From: JADKFD01 sp050250665
GTDB lineage: Bacteria; Pseudomonadota; Gammaproteobacteria; Xanthomonadales; SZUA-5
NCBI GenBank assembly: GCA_050250665.1
Contig: JBFWOF010000007.1
Coordinates: 62,001-126,000, forward strand
DNA length: 64,000 nt
Direction: 5' to 3'
Below the pieces are notes generated by a model. It was given only the letters and a program-made list of their open reading frames with translations, was not told the origin of the DNA and did no database searches. The position numbers and the translations under genes were made by a program. The stretch's first letter is position 1. The number at the start of each line of letters is the position of its first letter. Positions 43,913-52,672 of this stretch are shown piece by piece.

Positions 43913-45322
43913 ATGCGAATCAAGTTCATCCTGCCGGCGTTGACCGAAGCGACCAGTCCGTTCTTCCGGCCGGTCAAGTACTCGCTGTTTCCGCCACTGG
44001 GGCTGGCGACGCTTGCGGCCTACTGCGACCCGGCCGATGAACTGAGCCTGGTCGACGAGCATGTGGAAACGCTGCGCGTCGACGACGATCCGGAACTGGT
44101 GGTGATCCAGGTGTACATCACCAACGCGCACCGGGCCTACGAGATTGCCGATCTCTACCGTGCGCGCGGTTGCCGGGTCGCCCTCGGTGGCTTGCATGTG
44201 ACGGCATTGCCCGACGAAGCCGCGCAGCACGCAGATACCGTGTGTCTGGGGCCGGGTGAGGAGATCTTTCCGCGCCTGCTGGCGGACCTGCGCGCCGGTC
44301 AGCTGCAAGCGCGGTACACGGCGCAGGCGCGCAGCTTGCTCGGTGCACCACCGATACGGCGTGATCTGATCCAGCGCTCGCGCTATCTGGTACCGAACTC
44401 CATCGTGGTCTCGCGCGGCTGCCCGCACCATTGCGACTTCTGCTACAAGGACGCTTTTTTCGCTGGCGGCAAGGGTTTTTACACGCAGACGGTGGATGCC
44501 GCATTGGCGGAGATCGAGCGGCTGCCGGGTCGACATCTGTATTTCCTGGATGACCATCTGCTCGGACATCAGCGCTTTGCGCAAGCCCTGTTTGCTGGCA
44601 TGCGCGGCATGGGTCGGCTGTTCCAGGGCGCGTCCACGGTGGATGCGATCCTGCGCGGCGACACCATCGAGCATGCTGCAGCAGCTGGGTTGCGCAGCGT
44701 TTTCATCGGTTTCGAGAGTCTGTCGGATGCCAATCTGGCGGCCTCGAACAAGACCCAGAATCTACGGCACAGCTATGCAAAGGCGATCAACCGGCTGCAG
44801 CAACTGGGCATCGCCATCAACGGCAGTTTTGTCTTCGGCCTCGACGACGATCGCAACGAGGTGTTTGAACGCACGGTCGAATGGGCCGTGACCCAGGGTC
44901 TGACCACGGCCACCTTTCATGTGGCCACGCCCTACCCTGGCACCGCCTATCACGCGCGCATCGAAGCCGAGGGACGTTTGCTGCATCGCGACTGGCGTCG
45001 TTACGACACCCGCCAGGCCGTATTCACCCCGCGCTGGATGAGCGCCGAAGCGCTGGAGCGTGGGTACTGGAGCGCCTATCGTGATTTCTATCGCTGGTCG
45101 AATATTGCACGCGCAGCCAGCCATGGCGGCGCGCTGTCACACCGGCTGCGACGTTTCGCCTACGCGGCCGGCTGGAAGAAGTTCGAGCCCTTGTGGGATG
45201 TGGTCATCCGCACGCGCCGGCTGGCGCGCATGCTGCCGCTGCTGGAAGGCATCCTTGATCGACCTGCGCTTGAGACGCCAACAGCGATCGCGCATGCGAA
45301 CGCTACCGAGGGCGAAGCGTGA
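43913..45322 (+). CDS. Radical SAM enzyme with B12-binding-like N-terminal domain
   Basis: The 469-residue protein begins MRIKFILPALTEATSP, runs through a Rossmann-like N-terminal part (about 55-145) resembling cobalamin-binding domains of B12-dependent radical SAM enzymes, and has the [4Fe-4S] motif SRGCPHHCDFCYKDAF (CxxxCxxC) near residue 165. The barrel follows with FIGFESLSDANL and VFGLDDD. Such enzymes methylate or rearrange unactivated carbons, often in natural-product or lipid pathways. The next gene starts inside its stop codon (GTGA), so it was co-transcribed with the sugar transferase now truncated. The upstream start at 43724 has no support. Confidence 0.82.
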   Translation: MRIKFILPALTEATSPFFRPVKYSLFPPLGLATLAAYCDPADELSLVDEHVETLRVDDDPELVVIQVYITNAHRAYEIADLYRARGCRVALGGLHVTALPDEAAQHADTVCLGPGEEIFPRLLADLRAGQLQARYTAQARSLLGAPPIRRDLIQRSRYLVPNSIVVSRGCPHHCDFCYKDAFFAGGKGFYTQTVDAALAEIERLPGRHLYFLDDHLLGHQRFAQALFAGMRGMGRLFQGASTVDAILRGDTIEHAAAAGLRSVFIGFESLSDANLAASNKTQNLRHSYAKAINRLQQLGIAINGSFVFGLDDDRNEVFERTVEWAVTQGLTTATFHVATPYPGTAYHARIEAEGRLLHRDWRRYDTRQAVFTPRWMSAEALERGYWSAYRDFYRWSNIARAASHGGALSHRLRRFAYAAGWKKFEPLWDVVIRTRRLARMLPLLEGILDRPALETPTAIAHANATEGEA

Positions 45323-45478
45323 ATCGGGCCAACGACCTGATCTGCTGTGTGGTCAGCGCACCAGTACTGCTGCCATTGTTTGCGCTGATCGCGCTGGCCA
45401 TCCGGCTCGATGATGGCGGCCCGGTGCTGTTCCGACAGGAGCGTCTGGGTTTGCATCGAAACCGGTTTGCGATCTTCA
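45319..45478 (+). pseudogene. Sugar transferase gene truncated by RAYT element
   Basis: The GTG at 45319 overlaps the radical SAM stop. The frame encodes a membrane helix (ICCVVSAPVLLPLFALIALAIRLDD) and GGPVLFRQERLGLHRNRFAIF, the N-terminal part of bacterial sugar transferases of the WcaJ/EpsL type that start polysaccharide assembly. Homology stops at about 45478, where the transposase-linked repeat begins. The catalytic part (YKFRTM and beyond) is not found downstream. Confidence 0.75.
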
Positions 45479-45684
45479 CATCGCAATGGACAGTCAAGAA
45501 TCAGAAATTTCCTACAAGCCTTTGGGGCGATTTCTGACTGCGGCGATGCGGGGAAGGGCGGATGCTTGCTCCATGACTTACGCCCGCTCACATCGCAATG
45601 GACAGTCAAGAATCAGAAATTTCCTACAAGCCTTTGGGGCGATTTCTGACTGCGGCGATGCGGGGAAGGGCGGATGCTTGCTCC

Positions 45685-46647
45685 ATGACTTACGCCCGCT
45701 CGATCCTTGCTCCAGTCGGTTCGCCCGGGACCTACCATTGCGTGTCGCGCTGCGTGCGCCGTGCCTGGTTGTGCGGGGAGGATCGCGAGAGTGGCCGTTC
45801 GTACGAACACCGGCGGCAATGGGTCGAGGAGCGAATTGCCGCCCTGGCGGAGATTTTCGCGGTCTCGGTCTGGGGATACGCGGTGATGAGCAACCATCTG
45901 CACGTGGTGGTGCAGGTCATCCCGCAAGCTGCCGCTGCTTGGTCGACAGACGAGGTGGCGGCCAGATGGTGTCGGCTGTATCCGCGTCGTGATCTGGACT
46001 CCGGCGCGCGGGCCGAGGCGCTGGCGGGAAATGAAGAGCGCATCAAGGAGTTGCGGGGACGCTTGGGCGATCTGTCCTGGTTCATGCGTTGCCTGGCCGA
46101 ACCCATCGCCCGACGCGCAAACCGCGAGGACGGCTGCAAGGGCCATTTCTGGGAGGCAAGGTTCAAGTGCCAGACCTTGCTCGACGAGACGGCGGTGTTG
46201 TCGGCCATGGCCTACGTCGATCTCAATCCGGTTCGCGCCGGGATCTGCGACAGCCTCGCGGATTCTGCGCACACGTCGGCCAGGGCGCGGCTCGACGTGA
46301 TCGAGACCGATCAACAGCAGATCGACCAGCCATTGGCACCAGTCTTGGGCTTGCGGGGATTCGCTGTGCTGGCGCTCAAGCAGCGTGACTACCTCGAACT
46401 CGTGGATCACACTGGCCGGCAACTCAAGCCCGGCAAGCGTGGCGCCATTTCCGGCTCGCCGCCGATCGCACTGGCAGGGATTGGATACACCCCCGAGCAA
46501 TGGCAACGCCAGGTTCGTGCCGTGGGTTCGGGGTACTTCCGCGCGATCGGTGCCGCGGAAGTACTGATCGAGAAAGCTCGGGAAATCGGCCAGTCGTGGT
46601 TACGCGGCATCGACGTTGCACGGCAGCTCATGCGCAAAGCTGCCTGA
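45685..46647 (+). CDS. REP-associated tyrosine transposase (IS200-like Y1), copy 1
   Basis: The 320-residue protein has the Y1 transposase fold: GTYHCVSRCVRRAWLCG, the HUH metal site SNHLHVVV (two His), and GHFWEARFKC then AYVDLNPVRAG with a candidate catalytic Tyr. RAYT proteins cut and move REP hairpins. Repeated hairpins TCAGAAAT...ATTTCTGA just upstream are its probable substrate. A longer frame begins at 45598, but the ATG at 45685 matches the start used in copy 2. Confidence 0.85.
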   Translation: MTYARSILAPVGSPGTYHCVSRCVRRAWLCGEDRESGRSYEHRRQWVEERIAALAEIFAVSVWGYAVMSNHLHVVVQVIPQAAAAWSTDEVAARWCRLYPRRDLDSGARAEALAGNEERIKELRGRLGDLSWFMRCLAEPIARRANREDGCKGHFWEARFKCQTLLDETAVLSAMAYVDLNPVRAGICDSLADSAHTSARARLDVIETDQQQIDQPLAPVLGLRGFAVLALKQRDYLELVDHTGRQLKPGKRGAISGSPPIALAGIGYTPEQWQRQVRAVGSGYFRAIGAAEVLIEKAREIGQSWLRGIDVARQLMRKAA

Positions 46648-46896
46648 GGCGCGGGCAAAGGTCTTGCGGGTCCGGTCTCTTCCGCGCCGCCGTAGGTTGC
46701 CGCGCGGATGCGCGATTCCCGGAGGGAAACCTTCGCCTCACCCGATCATGCCCGCATGTTCGCCGGGTTCAGCCCGCCTGCGCAGGGATTTCAGCAGCGC
46801 GACATCGCAATGGACAGTCAAGAATCAGAAATTTCCTACAAGCCTTCGGGGTGATTTCTGACTGCGGCGACGCGGGGAAGCGCGGATGCTTGCTCC

Positions 46897-47859
46897 ATGA
46901 CTTACGCCCGCTCGATCCTTGCTCCAGTCGGTTCGCCCGGCACCTACCATTGCGTGTCGCGCTGCGTGCGCCGTGCCTGGTTGTGCGGGGAGGATCGCGA
47001 GAGTGGCCGTTCGTACGAACACCGGCGGCAATGGGTCGAGGAGCGAATTGCCGCCCTGGCGGAGATTTTCGCGGTCTCGGTCTGGGGATACGCGGTGATG
47101 AGCAACCATCTGCACGTGGTGGTGCAGGTCATCCCGCAAGCTGCCGCTGCTTGGTCGACAGACGAGGTGGCGGCCAGATGGTGTCGGCTGTATCCGCGTC
47201 GTGATCTGGACTCCGGCGCGCGGGCCGAGGCGCTGGCGGGAAATGAAGAGCGCATCAAGGAGTTGCGGGGACGCTTGGGCGATCTGTCCTGGTTCATGCG
47301 TTGCCTGGCCGAACCCATCGCCCGACGCGCAAACCGCGAGGACGGCTGCAAGGGCCATTTCTGGGAGGCAAGGTTCAAGTGCCAGACCTTGCTCGACGAG
47401 ACGGCGGTGTTGTCGGCCATGGCCTACGTCGATCTCAATCCGGTTCGCGCCGGGATCTGCGACAGCCTCGCGGATTCTGCGCACACGTCGGCCAGGGCGC
47501 GGCTCGACGTGATCGAGACCGATCAACAGCAGATCGACCAGCCATTGGCACCAGTCTTGGGCTTGCGGGGATTCGCTGTGCTGGCGCTCAAGCAGCGTGA
47601 CTACCTCGAACTCGTGGATCACACTGGCCGGCAACTCAAGCCCGGCAAGCGTGGCGCCATTTCCGGCTCGCCGCCGATCGCACTGGCAGGGATTGGATAC
47701 ACCCCCGAGCAATGGCAACGCCAGGTTCGTGCCGTGGGTTCGGGGTACTTCCGCGCGATCGGTGCCGCGGAAGTACTGATCGAGAAAGCTCGGGAAATCG
47801 GCCAGTCGTGGTTACGCGGCATCGACGTTGCACGGCAGCTCATGCGCAAAGCTGCCTGA
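46897..47859 (+). CDS. REP-associated tyrosine transposase (IS200-like Y1), copy 2
   Basis: The amino-acid sequence is identical to the copy at 45685 as translated; the DNA differs at a few silent positions. The upstream hairpin differs slightly (CTTCGGGGTGATTT versus CTTTGGGGCGATTT), so the duplication is recent but not a sequencing stutter of one read. Confidence 0.85.
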   Translation: MTYARSILAPVGSPGTYHCVSRCVRRAWLCGEDRESGRSYEHRRQWVEERIAALAEIFAVSVWGYAVMSNHLHVVVQVIPQAAAAWSTDEVAARWCRLYPRRDLDSGARAEALAGNEERIKELRGRLGDLSWFMRCLAEPIARRANREDGCKGHFWEARFKCQTLLDETAVLSAMAYVDLNPVRAGICDSLADSAHTSARARLDVIETDQQQIDQPLAPVLGLRGFAVLALKQRDYLELVDHTGRQLKPGKRGAISGSPPIALAGIGYTPEQWQRQVRAVGSGYFRAIGAAEVLIEKAREIGQSWLRGIDVARQLMRKAA

Positions 47860-48032
47860 GGCGCGGGCAAAGGTCTTGCGGGTCCGGTCTCTTCCGCGCC
47901 GCCGTAGGTTGCCGCGCGGATGCGCGATTCCCGGAGGGAAACCTTCGCCTCACCCGATCATGCCCGCATGTTCGCCGGGTTCAGCCCGCCTATGCAGGGA
48001 TTTCAGCAGCGTAGGTCGCCGCCGTTCGCGGC

Positions 48033-48391
48033 TCGATCCGACGTGCACCGAAACCTTGACTGTCCCGTCTTGGTCGCTGTAGTTCGCGACTCGATCCGAT
48101 CTGCACCGAAATCTGGACTGTCCCGGCTTGGTCGGCTTGGACTGTCCCATCTTGGTCGTGGTCGGTCCCATCTTGGTCGAATTCTTGACTGTCCCTGCTT
48201 GGTGGTCGATCCGATCTGCACCGAAATCTGGACTGTCCCATCTTGGTCGTGGTCGGTCCCATCTTGGTCGAATTCTTGACTGTCCCTGCTTGGTGGTCGT
48301 CCCTGCTTGGTGGTCCCTACTTGGTCTGTCCCTGCTCGGTCCATGGTCTGTGACTGTCCCTGCCTGGTCGGTCGTCCCTGCTCGGTCCTGA
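48033..48391. repeat. Degenerate tandem repeats of ACTGTCCC...TTGGTCG type
   Basis: Short units such as GACTGTCCCTGCTTGGT and GTCCCATCTTGGTCG repeat with variation, inside larger copies beginning TCGATCCGATCTGCACCGAA at about 48090 and 48206 (and a looser one at 48033). No gene is supported. Irregular spacing rules out CRISPR. Confidence 0.75.
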
Positions 48392-51103
48392 TCAGGGGCA
48401 GCTGTGTCCGCTGACGCCGGTCAGCCGCACCAGATCGAGGCCGCCACTCCCGAAGCCGCTGATGCTGCTGTTCCAGTCCAGATGCAGATGGTCGCCATCG
48501 ATCGCCCGCAGGTTGAGGCTGCCCCAGGCTTGCGTGACCACGGCGGCCGGATTGAAGTTCGGTGGGAACTGGCCGCCGCTGGTGGTGATGGCGGCGAGCG
48601 TGGCGTTGGCACCGTCGATGGGTCCCTGGGCGATGATCCAACGCTGACCGCCATCAAGAAATGCGTACCAGACCGCCACGATCTGCTGGCTGCCGTTCTC
48701 GTTCAACACCTCGATCTGCAGGCCGTGACCGGATTGTCCGGCGTTGTACCAGGTGCCGCTGTGGCATTGAGTCAGGCGCCCCTGCGGTGACACGCCATCT
48801 GCAGGGGCGATGGACGTCAGCCGGGTCAGCGGCATCTGCCCGCCGGCAAAACCGGGGTAGGGTGTGATCCAGGTGGCCACCGCGTGCGTCTGGTCGACGA
48901 ACTGTAGTTCCACCTCACCCCAGGTTTCCAACTGGGTGCTGGTCAGGTCGTAGTTGGGCGGGAATTGCCCCAGTGTACCGATGGTCATGCGCATGCGGAC
49001 ACGATCGCCGGTCGCGGTGCCGCTGCCGATCAGCCAGCGCTGCTCGCCGTTCAAATACACATACCAGCTGGCAACCACGCCGCCGTTGCCGATGGACTCG
49101 ACAAACCAGCCCTGGCCGTTCTGTGCGGGGTCATACCAGGACCCGGTGGTATCAGCGCCAATCAGATAGCTCGATGCGCGCACATGTGCCGTCACCCGAC
49201 CCAGATTGGAGTCGGACCTGCCGTCCCAGGCGGCGTAGGTGAATTCCTCATCACCCGAGAAACCTGGCTCGGGAATGTAGGTCGCAACGCGATCAGCCAG
49301 TGCCACGCTGCCATGCGCCGGCTGACTGACCACGCGCAAGGTCAAAATGTCGCCGTCGGCGTCAATTGCGCTCAGGGTCAGGTTGGCGCTGTGGCCGAAA
49401 GCCGTATCGATATTGGCGTTGGCAACCGTTGGCGCGTGATTGCTGCTGGTGCTCTCACTGCTGGGGCCGTTGTGGCAGGCGTAGCAACCGATGCGGAAGC
49501 CGCGCCAGAAATTCCTGGTGCCATAGCGGGTATTGACCGTCAGATCTGCTTGCGAAGCGCTGAGCACTCCGCCGCGGTAGTCGGCACCATGGCAATTCCT
49601 GCAGCTGCTGCTGTTGTTCTCGGCGAAATCGCCATGGCCGTTGACCCAGGCGGCGCCGAGCGGGTGCATGCCGTGCGGACCGCCGAGTCCGTTGCGTGGC
49701 GAACTGTGGCACACGGTACATTCGGACACCACGCCGGCATGCCCCTGCACCTGCACGCTCTGCAGATTGTCGTTGCGATGCGATGACGGGAATTCGGCAT
49801 GCGTGGAGCCGTGGCAAGCTTCGCAATAGAGACCACCATGGCCGGTGGAGAATCGGTACAGATCGTAGCCGGCTGCCGGTTGATTGTTGTTGGTCGCAAA
49901 CACCGGATTGACCGCCGGACGCAACACGCCAGCGCTGGAAAAGGCGTTGGTGTAGCGCACCAGACCCGCATTCTGGACGGCATTGCCGGTGTGGCAGTTC
50001 TGGCAGCTGGGCTGATTCAGCCAGCCCTGCCGCTGGCTGTCGCCGACCTTGCTCATGTTGCCGTGGCAGCTCTGGCATTGCATCGCCATGCTGCCGTCAT
50101 CGGCAATCGCCGCGCCCATGGCTCCGCGCAGACACTTGGTACTGGAGCCCGGATGACAGCTGTAGCAGGCCGAGCGATTGGCCGAGGCATCCAGGGTCAT
50201 GCCGCTGATCGGATCGCGCGCACCGGCGTGCAGGCGATGCATGGCGGTGGTCAGTGGCGAAATACCCGCCAGCCCGGTGCCCGGCAGGGCATTGGAGCCG
50301 TGGCAGGCGGCGCACAGCAGCGGTCGACCGTCCGTTTGCACGCTGGCATAAAGACCTGCCGGATTGATGCCGAGTTGCGCCAGCGCGCTGATGTAGGCCG
50401 GATTTGCCGCCTGGCGATCATCGTGCAGGCGCAGGATGTTCAAGCGGAAGTCGCGGGCGCCATTGGCGTCATGCACCCAACCGGCAGCTGGCCGTGCGCG
50501 GGTCACGGTGTTCGAGCTGTGGCACTGCGAGCAATCCATCTCGTCGGACACCGGCAACACCACCGAAGTCTGAGCCAGCTGGGTACCGAGCGCATCGCGC
50601 ACCACCAGGCGCATCAACGGATAAGGATTCTTGTGGCCGTTGTCGTCATAAGGCGTCAGCGGGATGCCGTCGGCCCCAAACCAGCGATAGTTGGCGTCGA
50701 AAGCCATGGGCTGAGGAATGTTTCCCAGCCCCGGCATATTGCAGCCCGCCAGGCCTTGATCAGGCGCCAGCTGCGTGCCGAACAGCGGCAGCATGAAGTT
50801 CCAGAAGCCGGTCTTGCCGGCGGAGCTGCGGTTGATCGAACCGTCAGGATCGGCTACTGCCTCAAAGCTCAGGCGCACGCCGCTGCTGTCGTTCACCAGA
50901 TGGCCGTTGGCGTCGATGATCTGGGCGCGCACATTGTTGAAGGGCGGCAGGATCGAAAAGGCCGAATAGTCACTGTCCATGCAATGCATGCCCAGATCGT
51001 TCCAGCCCAGCACCGTCCAGTGGGCTGCTGCAACTCCTGATTCGCTCCAGCTCAGGAACATGACCGCCAGAGCGGCAATGGTCAGACGCGTGCAGGTGCG
51101 CAT
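48392..51103 (-). CDS. Exported nine-heme cytochrome c fused to cadherin-like and Trp-rich repeat domains
   Basis: The 903-residue protein has a signal peptide and nine CXXCH heme sites in the N-terminal two-thirds: CSQCH, CAACH, CYSCH, CQSCH, CQNCH, CEACH, CTVCH, CRNCH and CYACH. A cadherin/Ig-like domain follows (about 565-640: LTLSAIDADGDILTLRVVS, PEPGFSGDEEFTYAAWDG). The C-terminus has two repeats of the GSWYDPAQNGQGW...WYVYLNGEQRWLIGSG and GTWYNAGQSGHGL...WYAFLDGGQRWII type, also found in the DUF1996 protein at 15930. It probably carries electrons at the cell surface or outer membrane; the extra domains suggest adhesion or a binding role. AAGGA precedes the ATG. Confidence 0.85.
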   Translation of the reverse strand: MRTCTRLTIAALAVMFLSWSESGVAAAHWTVLGWNDLGMHCMDSDYSAFSILPPFNNVRAQIIDANGHLVNDSSGVRLSFEAVADPDGSINRSSAGKTGFWNFMLPLFGTQLAPDQGLAGCNMPGLGNIPQPMAFDANYRWFGADGIPLTPYDDNGHKNPYPLMRLVVRDALGTQLAQTSVVLPVSDEMDCSQCHSSNTVTRARPAAGWVHDANGARDFRLNILRLHDDRQAANPAYISALAQLGINPAGLYASVQTDGRPLLCAACHGSNALPGTGLAGISPLTTAMHRLHAGARDPISGMTLDASANRSACYSCHPGSSTKCLRGAMGAAIADDGSMAMQCQSCHGNMSKVGDSQRQGWLNQPSCQNCHTGNAVQNAGLVRYTNAFSSAGVLRPAVNPVFATNNNQPAAGYDLYRFSTGHGGLYCEACHGSTHAEFPSSHRNDNLQSVQVQGHAGVVSECTVCHSSPRNGLGGPHGMHPLGAAWVNGHGDFAENNSSSCRNCHGADYRGGVLSASQADLTVNTRYGTRNFWRGFRIGCYACHNGPSSESTSSNHAPTVANANIDTAFGHSANLTLSAIDADGDILTLRVVSQPAHGSVALADRVATYIPEPGFSGDEEFTYAAWDGRSDSNLGRVTAHVRASSYLIGADTTGSWYDPAQNGQGWFVESIGNGGVVASWYVYLNGEQRWLIGSGTATGDRVRMRMTIGTLGQFPPNYDLTSTQLETWGEVELQFVDQTHAVATWITPYPGFAGGQMPLTRLTSIAPADGVSPQGRLTQCHSGTWYNAGQSGHGLQIEVLNENGSQQIVAVWYAFLDGGQRWIIAQGPIDGANATLAAITTSGGQFPPNFNPAAVVTQAWGSLNLRAIDGDHLHLDWNSSISGFGSGGLDLVRLTGVSGHSCP

Positions 51104-51129
51104 GTCGGAGTCCTTCTGGCAGCACTTGC

Positions 51130-51185
51130 CGACAAGTTAAGCATTTCTACATTAGCTATACATTAATTATATTTTTGTGAAGTGA
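51130..51185. promoter_or_regulatory. AT-rich region upstream of cytochrome gene
   Basis: This is the most AT-rich stretch near the gene (TTAGCTATACATTAATTATA) in an otherwise GC-rich window. It lies 30-80 bases upstream of the cytochrome ATG and probably holds its promoter. I cannot place exact -35/-10 boxes. Confidence 0.4.
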
Positions 51186-51293
51186 CCTCCGGCTTCCTCG
51201 GGCGGCTGCGCGCGTACCCTCAAAAGCAACTGCATTGACGTACGATGGCGAGGCCCGCGCAGGCGGGGTCTTTGCTACCGGTGGAGGAACAGA

Positions 51294-51758
51294 ATGAAGC
51301 ACCACAAGCTGCTGGCATGCCTGGCGTCCTGCGTCGTAATCGCTATGTGCCCGGGAGTTGGCTTTGCGGCAACAAGTCTGGAGCCAGGCGTGATCAACAT
51401 CGCAGACGTCCAGTGGAGTGCGCCGGGCAACAAGCCCTGTTACCCGTCAGGCGTCCAGACCGCCAAGCTGGGGACGGACCCGGACAACGGCGGACCCGCC
51501 TACTTCGCGCGATTCCCGGCCGGTTCGACATTCGAGGCGCATTGGCACACGCATAACGAATTCGTGGTGGTGGTCAGCGGCGGAGGAGCGATCGTCCTCG
51601 ATGGCCGGCGCCACGCTCTCTCCGCCGGCAGCTATGTCGTCATTCCAGGTCGGGTCGCCCACTCCTGGCATGTGCCGCCCGATGGCCCGCCGCTGGTCAT
51701 CCAGGTCCGGCGGTCCGGTCCTGCCGACTTCCACTTCGTGGACTGCGTGACACGTTGA
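51294..51758 (+). CDS. Exported cupin-domain protein
   Basis: The 154-residue protein has a signal peptide (cleavage near VGFAA) and one cupin barrel: HWHTHNEFVVVVSGGGAIVLDG gives the His-x-His...Glu metal-binding set, with a second motif GRVAHSWHVPPDG adding His. Two Cys (KPCYPS and VDCVT) may pair. Function could be enzyme or binding protein. GGAGGA lies upstream of the ATG. Confidence 0.8.
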   Translation: MKHHKLLACLASCVVIAMCPGVGFAATSLEPGVINIADVQWSAPGNKPCYPSGVQTAKLGTDPDNGGPAYFARFPAGSTFEAHWHTHNEFVVVVSGGGAIVLDGRRHALSAGSYVVIPGRVAHSWHVPPDGPPLVIQVRRSGPADFHFVDCVTR

Positions 51759-51967
51759 GGGTCCATCCGGAACCACAGATTCCATTCGGCCACAGCAGCC
51801 CTGCCCGGCAAGCTGCTCGGGTTGGCAGGGTCGCACCCGGGGCCTTGGTTGGGGTGGCCCCAGGTGCGCTGTACTTGGCTGGGACAGGTGTGCTGTGGGC
51901 CACCGCATGCCATCGAGTACCCTGCTAGCCTAGGACGCAGGCAAGCCATGATCTGGGGGGGGCATCC

Positions 51968-52390
51968 TTGAGTGCACGTAGCCATGTGAAGACCTTGATC
52001 CAGATGGTGCTCATCTGGTTCGGCTTTTGGGTTGTGGGCCTCCCGGACTATTACCAGCAGTACCCCTCGGCCGCCATCGGCATCGCCTCGGTGCTGCTCT
52101 CCGTCCTCATCTCCCTGGTCTGCCTGGCGATACTCGTGCGGACACATCCGCAGCGACGCAAGCACAAGGCCCTGTGGCTGTCCTTCTACTACACCGTGCC
52201 ATTTGCGGTGCTCGACACGCTCTACTGCGGCGTCTATCTGGGCCATGGCCATTCATACCTCTGGAAGTATTGGTACCTCACGGCCTTTTACGTGTCTCCC
52301 TGGCTGACCTTGTTGCCCACCGAGGCGCTGCTGCGACCGCGAGCCAACCACAGCGGCCAGGCTGGATCCGAAGGCTCGTCTGGCGGATAG
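51968..52390 (+). CDS. Small integral membrane protein
   Basis: From a TTG at 51968 (G-rich ribosome binding site upstream) the 140-residue protein has about four membrane helices (LIQMVLIWFGFWVVGL, IGIASVLLSVLISLVCLAIL, TVPFAVLDTLYCGVYLG, YLTAFYVSPWLTLLPTEALL). No family was recognised. Confidence 0.6.
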   Translation: MSARSHVKTLIQMVLIWFGFWVVGLPDYYQQYPSAAIGIASVLLSVLISLVCLAILVRTHPQRRKHKALWLSFYYTVPFAVLDTLYCGVYLGHGHSYLWKYWYLTAFYVSPWLTLLPTEALLRPRANHSGQAGSEGSSGG

Positions 52391-52672
52391 GCACGTGCGG
52401 CGTATCGGCCGGTAGCCCAGTACGGAATCCAGGTAAACCACTCGCACTTGAGGCCCGGTCTGGGGCAAGCAGGTGCGCTGCGCTTACCTGGGCTACGTCG
52501 AACCCGACGTGCGGTTTCGCTTGCCAGACATCGCGATAGTGCAGGGCAAACGACGCCGTGGTCCTATTGCAACAATGCGTGCCCATCCGGGGGGATTCCT
52601 CGGGGCGGGTGTTAGGCTCCCGTGGCCCGGGCCCGCAAGAAGGCCCACTCGAAGCCGCCCGGAGATGCTCAG

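Larger units (their letters stand above)
45479..48011 (+). mobile_element. Tandem duplication of a 1212-base RAYT transposase element
   Basis: The unit 45591-46802 is followed directly by a near-identical unit 46803-48011 (period 1212; only scattered base changes such as GGGACC/GGCACC). An extra 112-base copy of the unit's start lies at 45479-45590. Each unit starts with CATCGCAATGGACAG and a hairpin TCAGAAAT...ATTTCTGA. Confidence 0.85.

Noticed and set aside
45319..45537. Complete small membrane protein of 72 residues
   Set aside because: The end of the frame is repeat DNA shared with the RAYT leader, so it is a truncated sugar transferase.
48033..48391. CRISPR-like array
   Set aside because: Repeats vary in length and sequence, spacers are not uniform and no cas genes are near.
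49799..51040. 413-residue open frame on the plus strand
   Set aside because: Antisense to the nine-heme cytochrome; the CXXCH pattern shows the true strand.
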